DNA of 64,000 nt from Pseudomonadales bacterium (GCA_041395945.1 JAWKZN010000002.1:124001-188000), one strand, 5' to 3'; counted from the first letter of the stretch, positions 37,299 to 46,087 are shown. A program made the numbers and translations. Notes: generated by a model not told the origin, from the sequence alone.

Positions 37299-38001
37299 GT
37301 TGCACAACCCGGAGAACGCTCTGGACTCCGGACACCCGTCACAGGATCTCCTCAGACTCTTCACCGATCCGAAGGCCCGTCAGCCGTCGGCGGCCGCACG
37401 ACTGGTCAAGCCGGTGCAGCATCGGGGGGCCGGTGCCAGCTGCGTTTATCTCGACCAACGCGGGCACTGGGATGGCGGCAGCGGCAATGTCTACGTGAAA
37501 CGCCAGCGGAACTACACCTGCCGCCCGCTGTGGCGCGCCTTTCTGCCCACCCCTACTCTGGCCCGTGAACACCGTGCCCTGCAGGCCATGCAGCGGATCG
37601 GAGTCACTGCACCGGAGGTCGTCAGCTACCGACAGGAAGGTCTGGCGGCGGAACTGGTCATCGCTGAGATTGCAGGCGGTCTCCCGCTCGATAAAGCGCT
37701 CGCGCTGCCGGACTGTGATCGGAAGGGAATACTCGCCGGTGTCGCCCGTCTCATTCGCCGGTTACATGATGCGGGCTGGGCCCATGGCGCCCTGAACTGC
37801 GAACACATTTTCGTGGTGCCCGGGGACGATTTTTCTGCGGCACTGATCGATTTCGAGAAGGCCCGGCGCAGTCGCCGGCTGATCGACGCCGACCTGGCAC
37901 GGATCTGGCGCCGCAATCCGGCACTTACCTCAGAAGACCGCGGTCTGTTCGAAGCGGCCTACCGGGCTGGCGGGAACCGCCTCAGTCCGAACCCGCAATA
38001 G
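37279..38001 (+). CDS. InaA/WaaP-like lipopolysaccharide kinase family protein
   Basis: A 240-residue protein with the RIO/Kdo-kinase fold. Seen are an N-terminal beta region with NVYVKRQRNYTCRPLW, EHRALQAMQRIGVTAPEVV as the alpha-C helix region, RLIRRLHDAGWAHGALNCEH, and the DFG-like ALIDFEKARRSRR. The catalytic-loop position usually held by Asp in Kdo kinases is Ala (HGALNCEHIF), while the metal-binding Asp in IDFEK is kept. InaA relatives show similar variation. Possible roles are LPS-core phosphorylation or a non-catalytic function. The gene overlaps the upstream methyltransferase and, convergently, the lipoprotein gene. Confidence 0.75.
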   Translation: MPHPRPELHNPENALDSGHPSQDLLRLFTDPKARQPSAAARLVKPVQHRGAGASCVYLDQRGHWDGGSGNVYVKRQRNYTCRPLWRAFLPTPTLAREHRALQAMQRIGVTAPEVVSYRQEGLAAELVIAEIAGGLPLDKALALPDCDRKGILAGVARLIRRLHDAGWAHGALNCEHIFVVPGDDFSAALIDFEKARRSRRLIDADLARIWRRNPALTSEDRGLFEAAYRAGGNRLSPNPQ

Positions 38002-38884
38002 TCAGTGTCACCATCTCCGGAATCGCTGCGGCATCGACCGCGACAGTAGGGCTCTCCAGATCGGCAGCAGAGCGGACGGCATCACCCGTGCGGCTGATCC
38101 TGGCAAGCAGAGTGAAGGCGTCGACCGTGGACAGGCGATGACTGAACATCATCGCATCCGCATCACTGAGTTCGATCTCTGCAGGCAGATCAGCCAGGGT
38201 CAGTTTCTTCACCGCCAGAGGCATGGGATTGGTGCGGCTGCGGGCGAGGACGAAGACCGTCGAATCTGCCGGAAACTCCTCTGTCTGCTCAGCCGTAATC
38301 CGCACCCGCACGGAAACCGGCTCGCCCTGCGCCTGCCGGGTAATATCGGCCGCACCGGCGGTTGCGCGGAGCGCCCGGTCCTGTGTACCCGTGCCCGGGG
38401 GCGACTGGACATCGACCCCTTCCTGCAGCCGCAGCACAACGGTTTCGGGCGGATGTCCCACACTCGAAAGCCACTGACTCACTTCCACGTCTCCGGCAGT
38501 CCGCTCGACCCTTCCGGAAAAGGACAGCCGGGCCACCAGTTCAACGCCGGACAGGGGCTCAGAAACCGGCAGCGACACCCGTTTCGGCAGCTCGGCGGCA
38601 GCGAAGTATTGCAGCGCCAGGGGCATTCGTTCACCCGCCTTGCGCAGGAAGACATAGACTTTCGAATCCGCACCCACAGCGGCCGCATCCCCCGGATAGC
38701 TGATATCCACGATCACGCCGTACGGCGCCTGTGCCCCGGACTGACCTGGAGAAGCGAAAGCGTCGCCTGCAACGGACGGCATCCCGGCAGGCCCCGTACT
38801 ACCCGTGGTGGTCGTTCCGTCATCACAGCCTGCCGATCCCCAGACCAGCAGGCACAGAACCGTGAATCTTCTAAAAGTTCGCAC
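37982..38884 (-). CDS. Lipoprotein with two CcmI/CycH-type Ig-like domains
   Basis: A 300-residue predicted lipoprotein with lipobox GSAGC (Cys20) and GTG start. Two tandem domains resemble the C-terminal Ig-like domain of the cytochrome c biogenesis factor CcmI/CycH. The first (~50-150) has SKVYVFLRKAGERMPLALQ and VELVARLSFSGRVERTAGDV. The second (~190-290) has STVFVLARSRTNPMPLAVK, ADLPAEIELSDADAMMFSHR and LLARISRTGDAVRSA. CcmI binds apocytochromes for heme attachment (family knowledge). As the last gene of the multiheme operon, overlapping the beta-barrel gene by 14 bases, it may chaperone or stabilise multiheme cytochromes. That role is inference. Confidence 0.75.
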   Translation of the reverse strand: MRTFRRFTVLCLLVWGSAGCDDGTTTTGSTGPAGMPSVAGDAFASPGQSGAQAPYGVIVDISYPGDAAAVGADSKVYVFLRKAGERMPLALQYFAAAELPKRVSLPVSEPLSGVELVARLSFSGRVERTAGDVEVSQWLSSVGHPPETVVLRLQEGVDVQSPPGTGTQDRALRATAGAADITRQAQGEPVSVRVRITAEQTEEFPADSTVFVLARSRTNPMPLAVKKLTLADLPAEIELSDADAMMFSHRLSTVDAFTLLARISRTGDAVRSAADLESPTVAVDAAAIPEMVTLTIAGSD

Positions 38885-41357
38885 GATAACCTGCCCTCAC
38901 AAACAATCCGGTGATATCAAGATCTCTGCTCGCCATTTCTCTTGTTGTCCACTGATAGCCCATTTCGAATTCGAAACGCACGCGCGGGTTATAGCGGAAA
39001 TCCAACCGCAGGGAGGGTTTTACCGTCCACTGGGTATCCCCCGAGGTATCGAACGTTCTGTAGTCCAGGCGCACGCGCGGGTACAACAACCAGCTGTCAG
39101 CCAGGGTAAAGCGATTGTCCCAGTACAGGGATGATGTTCCCCCGGCATCGGAGTCCGCCTGACGGAACATCAGTGCCGCATAGCTGGCGGGTCCGAAGAG
39201 TTCGTTGCGGCGAATCTGCAGCGAGGAATAAATGGTGTTGTAGGACTCAAGCCCGATGATGTCCGCGGAAGTTTCCGTGCTCGAATAATCGCTCGCGACC
39301 AGATCCGCGGTCACCATCCAGTTCTCGAACAGGGGCAGGCTGACACCCAGGCGCAGGGTGTCGCTGGTGGCAGTCCGGTCCTCGGCAATTTCTTCCAGCT
39401 GGGTTTCGAGCAGGGCCGTCTCGAGCTCGCTGAGGCCATCATAGGCCTGGCCGATCATCGCGTTTCTCGTGGTGAGATACGGACTCCTGCGGTGTTCGTA
39501 GGAGGCCGTCAACCGGGATTCCCGGAAGCGGAAATTCCCCCTGAGGGTGATGTTGTTCAACGCCGCATAGTGCAGGTCGTAGTCCAGCAGGGAGAACAGC
39601 ATCATCCGATCAGAACGCAGGTAGGACTGTACGCCCACTGCCTCCCTGTCCAGCACTCCGTCGACTTCCTGGCGGATATAAAACGGCGCTACCGAGATCC
39701 TTCCGGAGCTGGAAATCCATTCTCCACCGAGACCAAAGAAAGGCCGGTCTGCATCGGGTGATTCGAAAGCGTTGTCCACAAGTAAGCCCCCGGTGAAATC
39801 GAGCGAAAGATTTCCCAGGGGTCTGAAGGTCAGTGCCGCGCCATCGAAACGACCCAGCACCCCCGCTTTGGGTCGCGTCTGGCGGCCGACTTTGATGCCG
39901 CTGCGCAGGCGTTCGGAGTATCCATCCCAGTACAGCGAGCTGACCTGGAACTCCCTGCCCTGCGGATATTCCTCATCGCTGAAATCCAGCAGGTAACTCA
40001 GGGTCACCCGGATTTCCTGATCGAGATCAGTGCCATTACGCATGGCCAGCAGCGATGCATCGCTGAAGATTCCATCGATCGGCACCCTGCTGTCGTCATC
40101 GATTTCCAGACTCTGACGCTGGTAGAACTGCGACAGATAGCTGGCTGTCCGCCAGCGGCCTGGTTCCCTTCGTGTTGTCTGGCGTCGCTGGGACCTGTTC
40201 GGATTCAGCAGCGCGAGCAGCGCTGCCAGACGCTGGCGTACCCGCGGCGCACCCTCGCTTTCCGGGTACTGGGTGAGATAGGACTGGTAGAGCTGCTGCG
40301 CAAGCGGGAGTTCACGATTGAGTTCCCGGGACACCCCAAGCATTTCGAGCGCGCTGGCTCTGCGCTCTCCCTCGGTCATCTCGAGCAGGCGGCTGTAGAG
40401 TTCAATGGCACGCGCGTATTCACCACTTTCGAAGGCGGATCTCGCCTCGGCAAACAGCTTCTGGATCTCCGAGAGTTCGGGCGGCGCCACGGGCGGACGG
40501 CTTTCCCAGCGTGTGGTCACTTCCGCGGGCGGCGGTTCCTCACCAATGGTGCTGGGGGTGACGGGCTGAACCGTCGCCTTGACCTCCGCCACCGCTGTGG
40601 AGGGTTGGGTGACGGCCCCGGTGAATCTCGAAACCTGACCCGCAGGATTGAGCTTGAAGGATGCAGCGAAGCGCACTTCCTCTGCTGCCACCTGCTCAAT
40701 CCAGGCCTCGGGAAAATAGGGGCGCAGATCCAGAGCGACCCGTTGCGCCAAGCGACGATCCGGAAAAAAACCGAGCCGCAGCCGATGCCAGAGCACATCG
40801 TCTTTTACGAATCGGGTCACATAAATCGTGTGGCTGGCGGCAAACGCCTTTGGGATATCCAGCACATCGGGCACCGACTCAACCCGGCTTTCGAGATTGA
40901 TTGCATAGGCGTCGTCGGTTTTCGGTTTGCCGAATCTTTCCGGGTCCCTGAAGGCATTTCGTGGGGCAACCTTCAGCAATACCTGTCGGTCATCAAACTG
41001 GGGCAGCAGCTGCGCCGTTATACCTTCCGAGAATTCAACAACCAGTTCGAAGCCCTTCCGACCCTCGCCCTCGAGCGCGACCCGGGTAAGTAATCGATCG
41101 GGTTCTGAAAAACTCATTTCCGCTGCAGACCAGCCGTCCGATCCGGATCTGTCCACAGCCTGCAGAGAGATGAGGAGCCGATTGTCTGCAACGGTTGTGA
41201 AAGCAGCGATTTCCATGGCGCGCCCGAGCCGGATTTCGATCTGCGCGACACCGCTGTCACTCGCATACAGCACATCGCTGAGCAGCGTCTCCGCCGCAGC
41301 CAGAGGCAGGGCAGACAACAGTGTCGCCAGCAGCAGAAGGCATCTCAGGACTACCAT
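38871..41357 (-). CDS. Outer-membrane beta-barrel with AMIN-like, SPOR-like and TPR regions
   Basis: An 828-residue exported protein whose signal peptide ends near LSALPLAAAETL. Residues ~24-130 form an AMIN-like beta region. Residues ~145-215 look SPOR-like (WHRLRLGFFPDRRLAQRVAL). A TPR section follows, with FAEARSAFESGEYARAIELY. From ~400 to the end runs a barrel rich in alternating aromatic strands, ending in the outer-membrane-type GLFVRAGYRANF. It overlaps the 9-heme cytochrome gene by 7 bases. By position it could be the outer-membrane conduit or anchor for the heme proteins. I do not recognise a named family for the full architecture. Confidence 0.75.
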   Translation of the reverse strand: MVVLRCLLLLATLLSALPLAAAETLLSDVLYASDSGVAQIEIRLGRAMEIAAFTTVADNRLLISLQAVDRSGSDGWSAAEMSFSEPDRLLTRVALEGEGRKGFELVVEFSEGITAQLLPQFDDRQVLLKVAPRNAFRDPERFGKPKTDDAYAINLESRVESVPDVLDIPKAFAASHTIYVTRFVKDDVLWHRLRLGFFPDRRLAQRVALDLRPYFPEAWIEQVAAEEVRFAASFKLNPAGQVSRFTGAVTQPSTAVAEVKATVQPVTPSTIGEEPPPAEVTTRWESRPPVAPPELSEIQKLFAEARSAFESGEYARAIELYSRLLEMTEGERRASALEMLGVSRELNRELPLAQQLYQSYLTQYPESEGAPRVRQRLAALLALLNPNRSQRRQTTRREPGRWRTASYLSQFYQRQSLEIDDDSRVPIDGIFSDASLLAMRNGTDLDQEIRVTLSYLLDFSDEEYPQGREFQVSSLYWDGYSERLRSGIKVGRQTRPKAGVLGRFDGAALTFRPLGNLSLDFTGGLLVDNAFESPDADRPFFGLGGEWISSSGRISVAPFYIRQEVDGVLDREAVGVQSYLRSDRMMLFSLLDYDLHYAALNNITLRGNFRFRESRLTASYEHRRSPYLTTRNAMIGQAYDGLSELETALLETQLEEIAEDRTATSDTLRLGVSLPLFENWMVTADLVASDYSSTETSADIIGLESYNTIYSSLQIRRNELFGPASYAALMFRQADSDAGGTSSLYWDNRFTLADSWLLYPRVRLDYRTFDTSGDTQWTVKPSLRLDFRYNPRVRFEFEMGYQWTTREMASRDLDITGLFVRAGYRANF

Positions 41358-42154
41358 CCGCGATCACCCCGGCTCGCAGGCGTGGCATCCGCCAGGCCGG
41401 TATCCGCAGCAGACCCGGAATCCCGAAACAGGGCCCCGAACGCCGGCTCCCAGCCGCTGGTGCTGTGGCACTCATCACACTGTTCACTGCTTGGAATGTG
41501 GTCCCCATCCTTTCCGGTCGCCCTCTGGCCATCGTGACAGCCCACACAGGCGCCGATCACCTGGGCGTGATCCATGGTGTACACGGGCTCCCAGAAGTTG
41601 ACCGCATGACAATCCTCACAGATGTCCGTGGTCGGCAGGTGACCGGGGGATTTTCCGGTCGCGTCCGTACCGTTGTGGCAACCCGAACAGCCTGACGAGA
41701 TGCCATCGTGATCGAAGATCACCGCCGTCCAGGTCACATCCGTGTGGCAGGCATCACACTCCTGGCTGGTCTGAATATGTCCGGGGGGGGTGCCTTCCGC
41801 CAGATTCCCATCGTGGCAGCTCGAACAGCGCCCCAGCACTTCGACATGGTCGACAAAGCTGATGGCGACCCAGCTGGCAGTGACATGGCAGGCTTCGCAG
41901 TTCGCCGTGGTCGTGGGATGAGTCACCGAACGCGCCGACTGTGCATAAACGCTGGTGCCGTCGTGGCAGGTGCCGCACTCTCTGGGCGTGCCGCGAAACA
42001 CCCCCTGAACATGACAGGATTCACAGGGTACTTCACGGTGCATGCCGTCCAGATCGAAGCCCGTCAGGTAGTGATCGAATTCTGCAGCCGCTGCATCCTC
42101 CCAGCCCGCTGCGAGCATCAGCACCAGCACCCCCATACAGCCGAGTTCTTTCAT
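41351..42154 (-). CDS. Periplasmic nine-heme c-type cytochrome
   Basis: A 267-residue protein with a signal peptide ending near DAAAAEFDHYL and nine CxxCH motifs: CESCH, CGTCH, CEACH, CSSCH, CDACH, CSGCH, CEDCH, CVGCH and CDECH. It is made of ~45-residue di-heme units with recurring GHIPT/TGK...GH spacers and W-x-(P/A)-x-FDH elements. These resemble cytochrome c3/c7-type wires. Heme spacing suggests a rod for electron transfer. It lies between the 21-heme cytochrome and the beta-barrel gene in the same operon. Confidence 0.92.
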   Translation of the reverse strand: MKELGCMGVLVLMLAAGWEDAAAAEFDHYLTGFDLDGMHREVPCESCHVQGVFRGTPRECGTCHDGTSVYAQSARSVTHPTTTANCEACHVTASWVAISFVDHVEVLGRCSSCHDGNLAEGTPPGHIQTSQECDACHTDVTWTAVIFDHDGISSGCSGCHNGTDATGKSPGHLPTTDICEDCHAVNFWEPVYTMDHAQVIGACVGCHDGQRATGKDGDHIPSSEQCDECHSTSGWEPAFGALFRDSGSAADTGLADATPASRGDRGW

Positions 42155-42183
42155 GTGTGGTTCCTCATCTCAGCTCGCACGGA

Positions 42184-43767
42184 TCAGTTCACCAGAACCG
42201 GATCGGTGAAGGATTCGTTGCTGTGGCAGTCATTGCACTGGGGTCCAAACCGGCCTCTATGCACATCGTCGCCGCGATGACACGCTATGCAGGTACTTGC
42301 CTGCTTCACCGCGGGTCGGCCGGGCTGGTGGCAGCCCTCGCAGGCCAGATCCCGGTGTGCGCCCTCGAGCGCAAAATCGGTCTGCTGATCGTGATCGAAC
42401 TGCCAGCTGTCCCAGCCGACAGGATTGTGGCAATCGGCGCAGGCCGCACCGAGCCCGCCACCGTGAATGTCGTCGTCCGCATGGCAATCGCTGCAGGCGT
42501 CGGTCAGCGGCGCGAATACCAGGCTCTCATGACACTGCTCACAGCTGGTGGTGCGATGCATCCCTACCAGCGCGAAGCCGACGAGATCGTGCTGGAATCG
42601 GGGTACCAGAGTCCACTCGGACGGTTCGTGACAGTCCCCGCAGCTGCTGAGGGACTCGCCATGCGGGTTGGCAGACCCATGACAGCCTTCGCAGGTCCTG
42701 GGCAATTCATCGGTCCGGCTGCCCCGGTGACAGTCACTGCACACCAGAGACTCATGCACACCCAGCAGGGCATAGTCGGTTTCAGCCTCATGATCGAAGC
42801 GCACTTCCCAGCTTTTCTGATCGTGACAATCGGCACACAGGGAACCATTGCGGCCAAGATGCGCGTCGTCCCCTGAATGGCAGCCCTGGCAGTCCGTGGG
42901 GAGGCCTGCGTAATCGGTTTCCGACACATGGCAGTTCCGGCAGACCAGTTCGCTGTGTGCACCGACCAGGGCGAAGCCGGTTTCCGCCTCATGATCGAAG
43001 CGGGCGTCCCAGGTGTTCGTACCGTGGCAGTCTCCGCAGCCGTCCCCCCGGGCACCTCCGTGTGCATCATCCAGTCTGTGACAATCGATGCACTCCATCG
43101 GGAGCGCGTCGAAGCGCACATCGGTATGGCAGGACAGGCAGGCCAGGGGCTGATGCTTTCCGTCCAGCGGAAAATCCGTGGTGTCGTGGTCGAACTGAGC
43201 TGACTGCCAGCGTTGCGGATCGTGGCAGTCACCACAGGCCTCTCCCAGGCTCCCGGCATGGGCATCCTCTTCGAGGTGACAGCCCTCACAGGCGCCCGGT
43301 GCTTCGGCAAATCGCGCGCCGGTCTCATGACAGGCGCTGCACGTCTGCTGGACGTGTGCACCCTCCAGCGGGAAATCAGTGATCTCATGTTCAAACAGGT
43401 CCGGCTGCAGTCCCACCACATCCGCCGCACGGCCTTTGTGTTCGGTATGACAGTCCCGGCACTGAGTCTCCCCGACCCGCGGATCCCGGCCGTGCAGGCC
43501 TTCACCGGCCTCGAGATCCCCGGCAATCTCCTCATGGCACTCAAGGCACAGACGCCTCTGCGCTGTACGATCAAAAACGTCGTGACAGTTACTGCAGGCT
43601 GCTTCGAGCTCGGCGTGATCCTCGATGACAGGCCCCGGCATCACCAGAGTCTCGATACTTGCCGCCACCACGACCGTCGGCATGAGTCCCGCGGCCAGTG
43701 CGAACAACACCGCGCTGCGGAACATCCTGTGGCGGCAACTCATCCTGTCGCGGTAACTAATAGGCAT
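42184..43767 (-). CDS. Periplasmic 21-heme c-type cytochrome with six tri-heme repeats
   Basis: A 527-residue exported protein with 21 CxxCH motifs. Three lie in an N-terminal segment (CSNCH, CLECH, CRDCH). Six ~65-residue repeats then carry three each, starting FDHD...TDF-L-G-H, then CxxCH, CxxCH with D-D-x-H, and C-x-DCH followed by W. The signal peptide covers RSAVLFALAAGLMPTVVVAA. The start is uncertain: ATG at 43765-43767 overlaps the upstream gene by 11 bases; 43743 and 43725 are alternatives. It probably forms a long periplasmic or cell-surface heme wire. Redox partner identity is inference. Confidence 0.93.
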   Translation of the reverse strand: MPISYRDRMSCRHRMFRSAVLFALAAGLMPTVVVAASIETLVMPGPVIEDHAELEAACSNCHDVFDRTAQRRLCLECHEEIAGDLEAGEGLHGRDPRVGETQCRDCHTEHKGRAADVVGLQPDLFEHEITDFPLEGAHVQQTCSACHETGARFAEAPGACEGCHLEEDAHAGSLGEACGDCHDPQRWQSAQFDHDTTDFPLDGKHQPLACLSCHTDVRFDALPMECIDCHRLDDAHGGARGDGCGDCHGTNTWDARFDHEAETGFALVGAHSELVCRNCHVSETDYAGLPTDCQGCHSGDDAHLGRNGSLCADCHDQKSWEVRFDHEAETDYALLGVHESLVCSDCHRGSRTDELPRTCEGCHGSANPHGESLSSCGDCHEPSEWTLVPRFQHDLVGFALVGMHRTTSCEQCHESLVFAPLTDACSDCHADDDIHGGGLGAACADCHNPVGWDSWQFDHDQQTDFALEGAHRDLACEGCHQPGRPAVKQASTCIACHRGDDVHRGRFGPQCNDCHSNESFTDPVLVN

Positions 43768-44638
43768 GCACGGCAAACACGTGGACGATGGCGGCCACCA
43801 CCATCACGAGAAAAAGGGGAAAGTGGACGATGTGCCAGAGGCTGAAAAGCCTTTCACAGCCGCTGATCTGGGCATATCTGCGATAAGTCGTCAGCCGCCT
43901 CGAAAGATAGTCCTCAGCAGCCTTGAGCAGTCGTTCCCTGTGTTGCGCGAGCACGGCGGATTCCGCCGCCCTGGCATCGACTTCCCGCTGCAGTGCGCGC
44001 TTCAGCGACCACTTCAACCGCACCGCAAGCAATGGCGTGCAGAGCGCGTCCAGCACAGAGGGCAGCATCCGGGAGGAGCGTTCCAGCACCCGTCTCTCAT
44101 AGGGTTTCAGCCGTTCATCCACCAGTGCGACGATGGAGAACATCCGACTCGTCGGCGCAGGCTCGATCTCCACCTCGGCCTGCAGCGACATCAGGGTGGC
44201 GCGCTGGCCGTACATGCCATAGTGGATCTTGCCGTACAGATAGCGCCCGATTATGCCGCTGGCTGCGACGATCAGCGTGGCGAACAGCGCTATCCGGCCA
44301 TTGAGCGAGCCGAGCACGAAGTTACTGTGAAAAAGAATGAGCAGCGGACCGACCACGCCGAAGATCATGTGTGTCCGGAACCAGGCCTTTACCGAGCCGA
44401 GCCCGGCCAGCCAGCGGATGCGTTTCCGCAGCGGATAGATCAGCAGCAACAGCATCAGCGATCCGCCAATGATGCCGAGCCAGTAGCCCAGACCGTCCTG
44501 AGCACGGATGAGATTCTGTTCCCGCACGGACCACAGCAGCGCGATTGAAATTCCCACAAGCGCGTATCCCACCACTGTGGCGAGTTTCATTATGCCGCCC
44601 GAGTATCGGGCAACCGCAGGATTAACGGTGGTGTTCAT
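43757..44638 (-). CDS. Membrane b-type cytochrome (b561/ferric-reductase-like)
   Basis: A 293-residue integral membrane protein. Five hydrophobic segments are seen: ~18-37, ~50-70, ~88-108, ~115-137 and ~265-290. Histidines on two helices (THMIFGVVGPLLILFHSNF and LWHIVHFPLFLVMVVAA through VHVFAVH) fit two bis-His b hemes. A ~120-residue charged, helical insert (~145-262) separates the last two helices. It heads the five-gene minus-strand cytochrome operon and could pass electrons between the quinone pool or a cytoplasmic flavoprotein and the periplasmic cytochromes. Confidence 0.8.
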   Translation of the reverse strand: MNTTVNPAVARYSGGIMKLATVVGYALVGISIALLWSVREQNLIRAQDGLGYWLGIIGGSLMLLLLIYPLRKRIRWLAGLGSVKAWFRTHMIFGVVGPLLILFHSNFVLGSLNGRIALFATLIVAASGIIGRYLYGKIHYGMYGQRATLMSLQAEVEIEPAPTSRMFSIVALVDERLKPYERRVLERSSRMLPSVLDALCTPLLAVRLKWSLKRALQREVDARAAESAVLAQHRERLLKAAEDYLSRRLTTYRRYAQISGCERLFSLWHIVHFPLFLVMVVAAIVHVFAVHAY

Positions 44639-44667
44639 GTAACTAAGCCCTGGTCGTCACCAGTTTT

Positions 44668-44700
44668 GTGTCCTAGGACACTGTTCTCAGTATAGTGTCC
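44668..44700. promoter_or_regulatory. Operator-like dyad array between the divergent cytochrome and flavoprotein genes
   Basis: GTGTCCTAGGACAC is a perfect 14-base palindrome at 44668-44681. A third half-site, AGTGTCC, is at 44694-44700, so GGACACT (44676-44682) and AGTGTCC also form an inverted repeat with an 11-base spacer. The array lies in the 99-base divergent gap and could control both operons. The regulator is unknown. Confidence 0.55.
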
Positions 44701-44737
44701 AGAATCCGCGCAGACTGAGAAGTGGGAGTCACTTCCA

Positions 44738-46087
44738 GTGGAGATTCAATCGGTGAGCGCGCTCGCCAGCTATTTTCCATACATCACCTATGGCCTGCCG
44801 CTGCTGGCGCTGTTCGCCTGGAGCGTGCGGCGCCGTGCACGTCTCGAGGGTGTCAGCAGACACACCTTCGAAGAGGCCGTGGAAGCAGGGCTCACCCAGC
44901 CCGTGTCGCTGCATCCGATCATCGATACAGCCAAATGCATCGGCTGCGAGTCCTGTGTCCACGCCTGTCCGGAATTCCCCGCCCATCAGGTGCTGGGGAT
45001 CATACGCAGCAAAGCGGCGCTGGTGTCGCCGACCGACTGTATCGGTCACGGCGCCTGTCAGAAGGTCTGCCCGGTCGGCGCCATCTCCCTCGTTTTCGGA
45101 ACCTCGGAGCGGGGTGTCGACATCCCCGCGGTCAACGCCGACTTCTCGACCAATATCCCGGGCATCTTCATTGCCGGGGAGTTAGGCGGAATGGGACTCA
45201 TTCGCAATGCGATCGAGCAGGGCAGGCAGGCAATGGAGTCGATCAGTACCCACATACGCGCCCAGCGCAGGAAGGCGGACAACACCCTCGACGTCGTCAT
45301 CGTGGGAGCAGGTCCCGCCGGTATCGCGGCCACGCTCGGCGCCATGGAAACGGGCCTGACGCACCTGACCATCGAACAGAACAAGCTCGGCGGTACCGTC
45401 GCCAACTTCCCCAGGGGCAAGATCGTCATGACAGCGCCCGCTCAGTTGCCCAGAATCGGCAAGGTTTCATTCCGGGAAACCACCAAAGAGGCCCTCATCG
45501 AATTCTGGAACAAGGTTCAGAGAGATACCGGCATGAAGGTTCGCTATGGAGAGCGGCTGTCAGGCATCAGCCAGACACCGGCGGGAAGCTTCGAGGTCAC
45601 AACCAGTGCAGGCTCCTATGTCACCAGCGCAGTCCTGCTGGCCATCGGACGTCGGGGTACACCCCGCAAGCTGGGTGTGGCCGGGGAAGAACTCGCCAAG
45701 GTTACCTACTCGCTGGTTGACCCGGCACAGTACCGCAACCAGGCGGTGCTGGTGGTGGGGGGTGGCGACAGTGCAATCGAGGCAGCCTGTGCCATCGCCG
45801 AAGAGCCGGGTACCGAGGTCACCCTCTCCTATAGATCCGCTGCCTTTTCCCGTGCGAAGAAGAAAAACCGCGACAGGATCGAGCGCATGAGCACCGCGGG
45901 TAAGGTGAATCTGCTGCTGGAGTCCAATGCGACCGCAATTTCCGCCGCTGCCGTCACCATCGAACAGCGCGGTCAGTCAATCGAGGTCCGCAATGAAGCA
46001 GTGATCGTCTGCGCAGGAGGCATTCTGCCGGACGGTATGCTCAGGGACATCGGCATTCAGATCGAGACAAAATATGGTACTGCCTGA
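44738..46087 (+). CDS. Membrane-anchored ferredoxin-FAD oxidoreductase
   Basis: A 449-residue protein with a GTG start and a membrane segment near 11-30. A ferredoxin-like domain has cluster motif 1 at C67, C70, C73, C77 (CIGCESCVHACP). Motif 2 is CIGHGACQKVCP (C101, C107, C111), where His104 replaces the second Cys. A TrxR-like segment TNIPGIFIAGELGGMGLI (138-155) comes before the FAD motif DVVIVGAGPAGIAATLGAME (~185) and the NAD(P) motif AVLVVGGGDSAIEAACAIAE. In thioredoxin reductases that segment is at the C-terminus, so the order is permuted. There is no CxxC redox pair. It may feed electrons to the b-cytochrome encoded on the other strand. Confidence 0.85.
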   Translation: MEIQSVSALASYFPYITYGLPLLALFAWSVRRRARLEGVSRHTFEEAVEAGLTQPVSLHPIIDTAKCIGCESCVHACPEFPAHQVLGIIRSKAALVSPTDCIGHGACQKVCPVGAISLVFGTSERGVDIPAVNADFSTNIPGIFIAGELGGMGLIRNAIEQGRQAMESISTHIRAQRRKADNTLDVVIVGAGPAGIAATLGAMETGLTHLTIEQNKLGGTVANFPRGKIVMTAPAQLPRIGKVSFRETTKEALIEFWNKVQRDTGMKVRYGERLSGISQTPAGSFEVTTSAGSYVTSAVLLAIGRRGTPRKLGVAGEELAKVTYSLVDPAQYRNQAVLVVGGGDSAIEAACAIAEEPGTEVTLSYRSAAFSRAKKKNRDRIERMSTAGKVNLLLESNATAISAAAVTIEQRGQSIEVRNEAVIVCAGGILPDGMLRDIGIQIETKYGTA

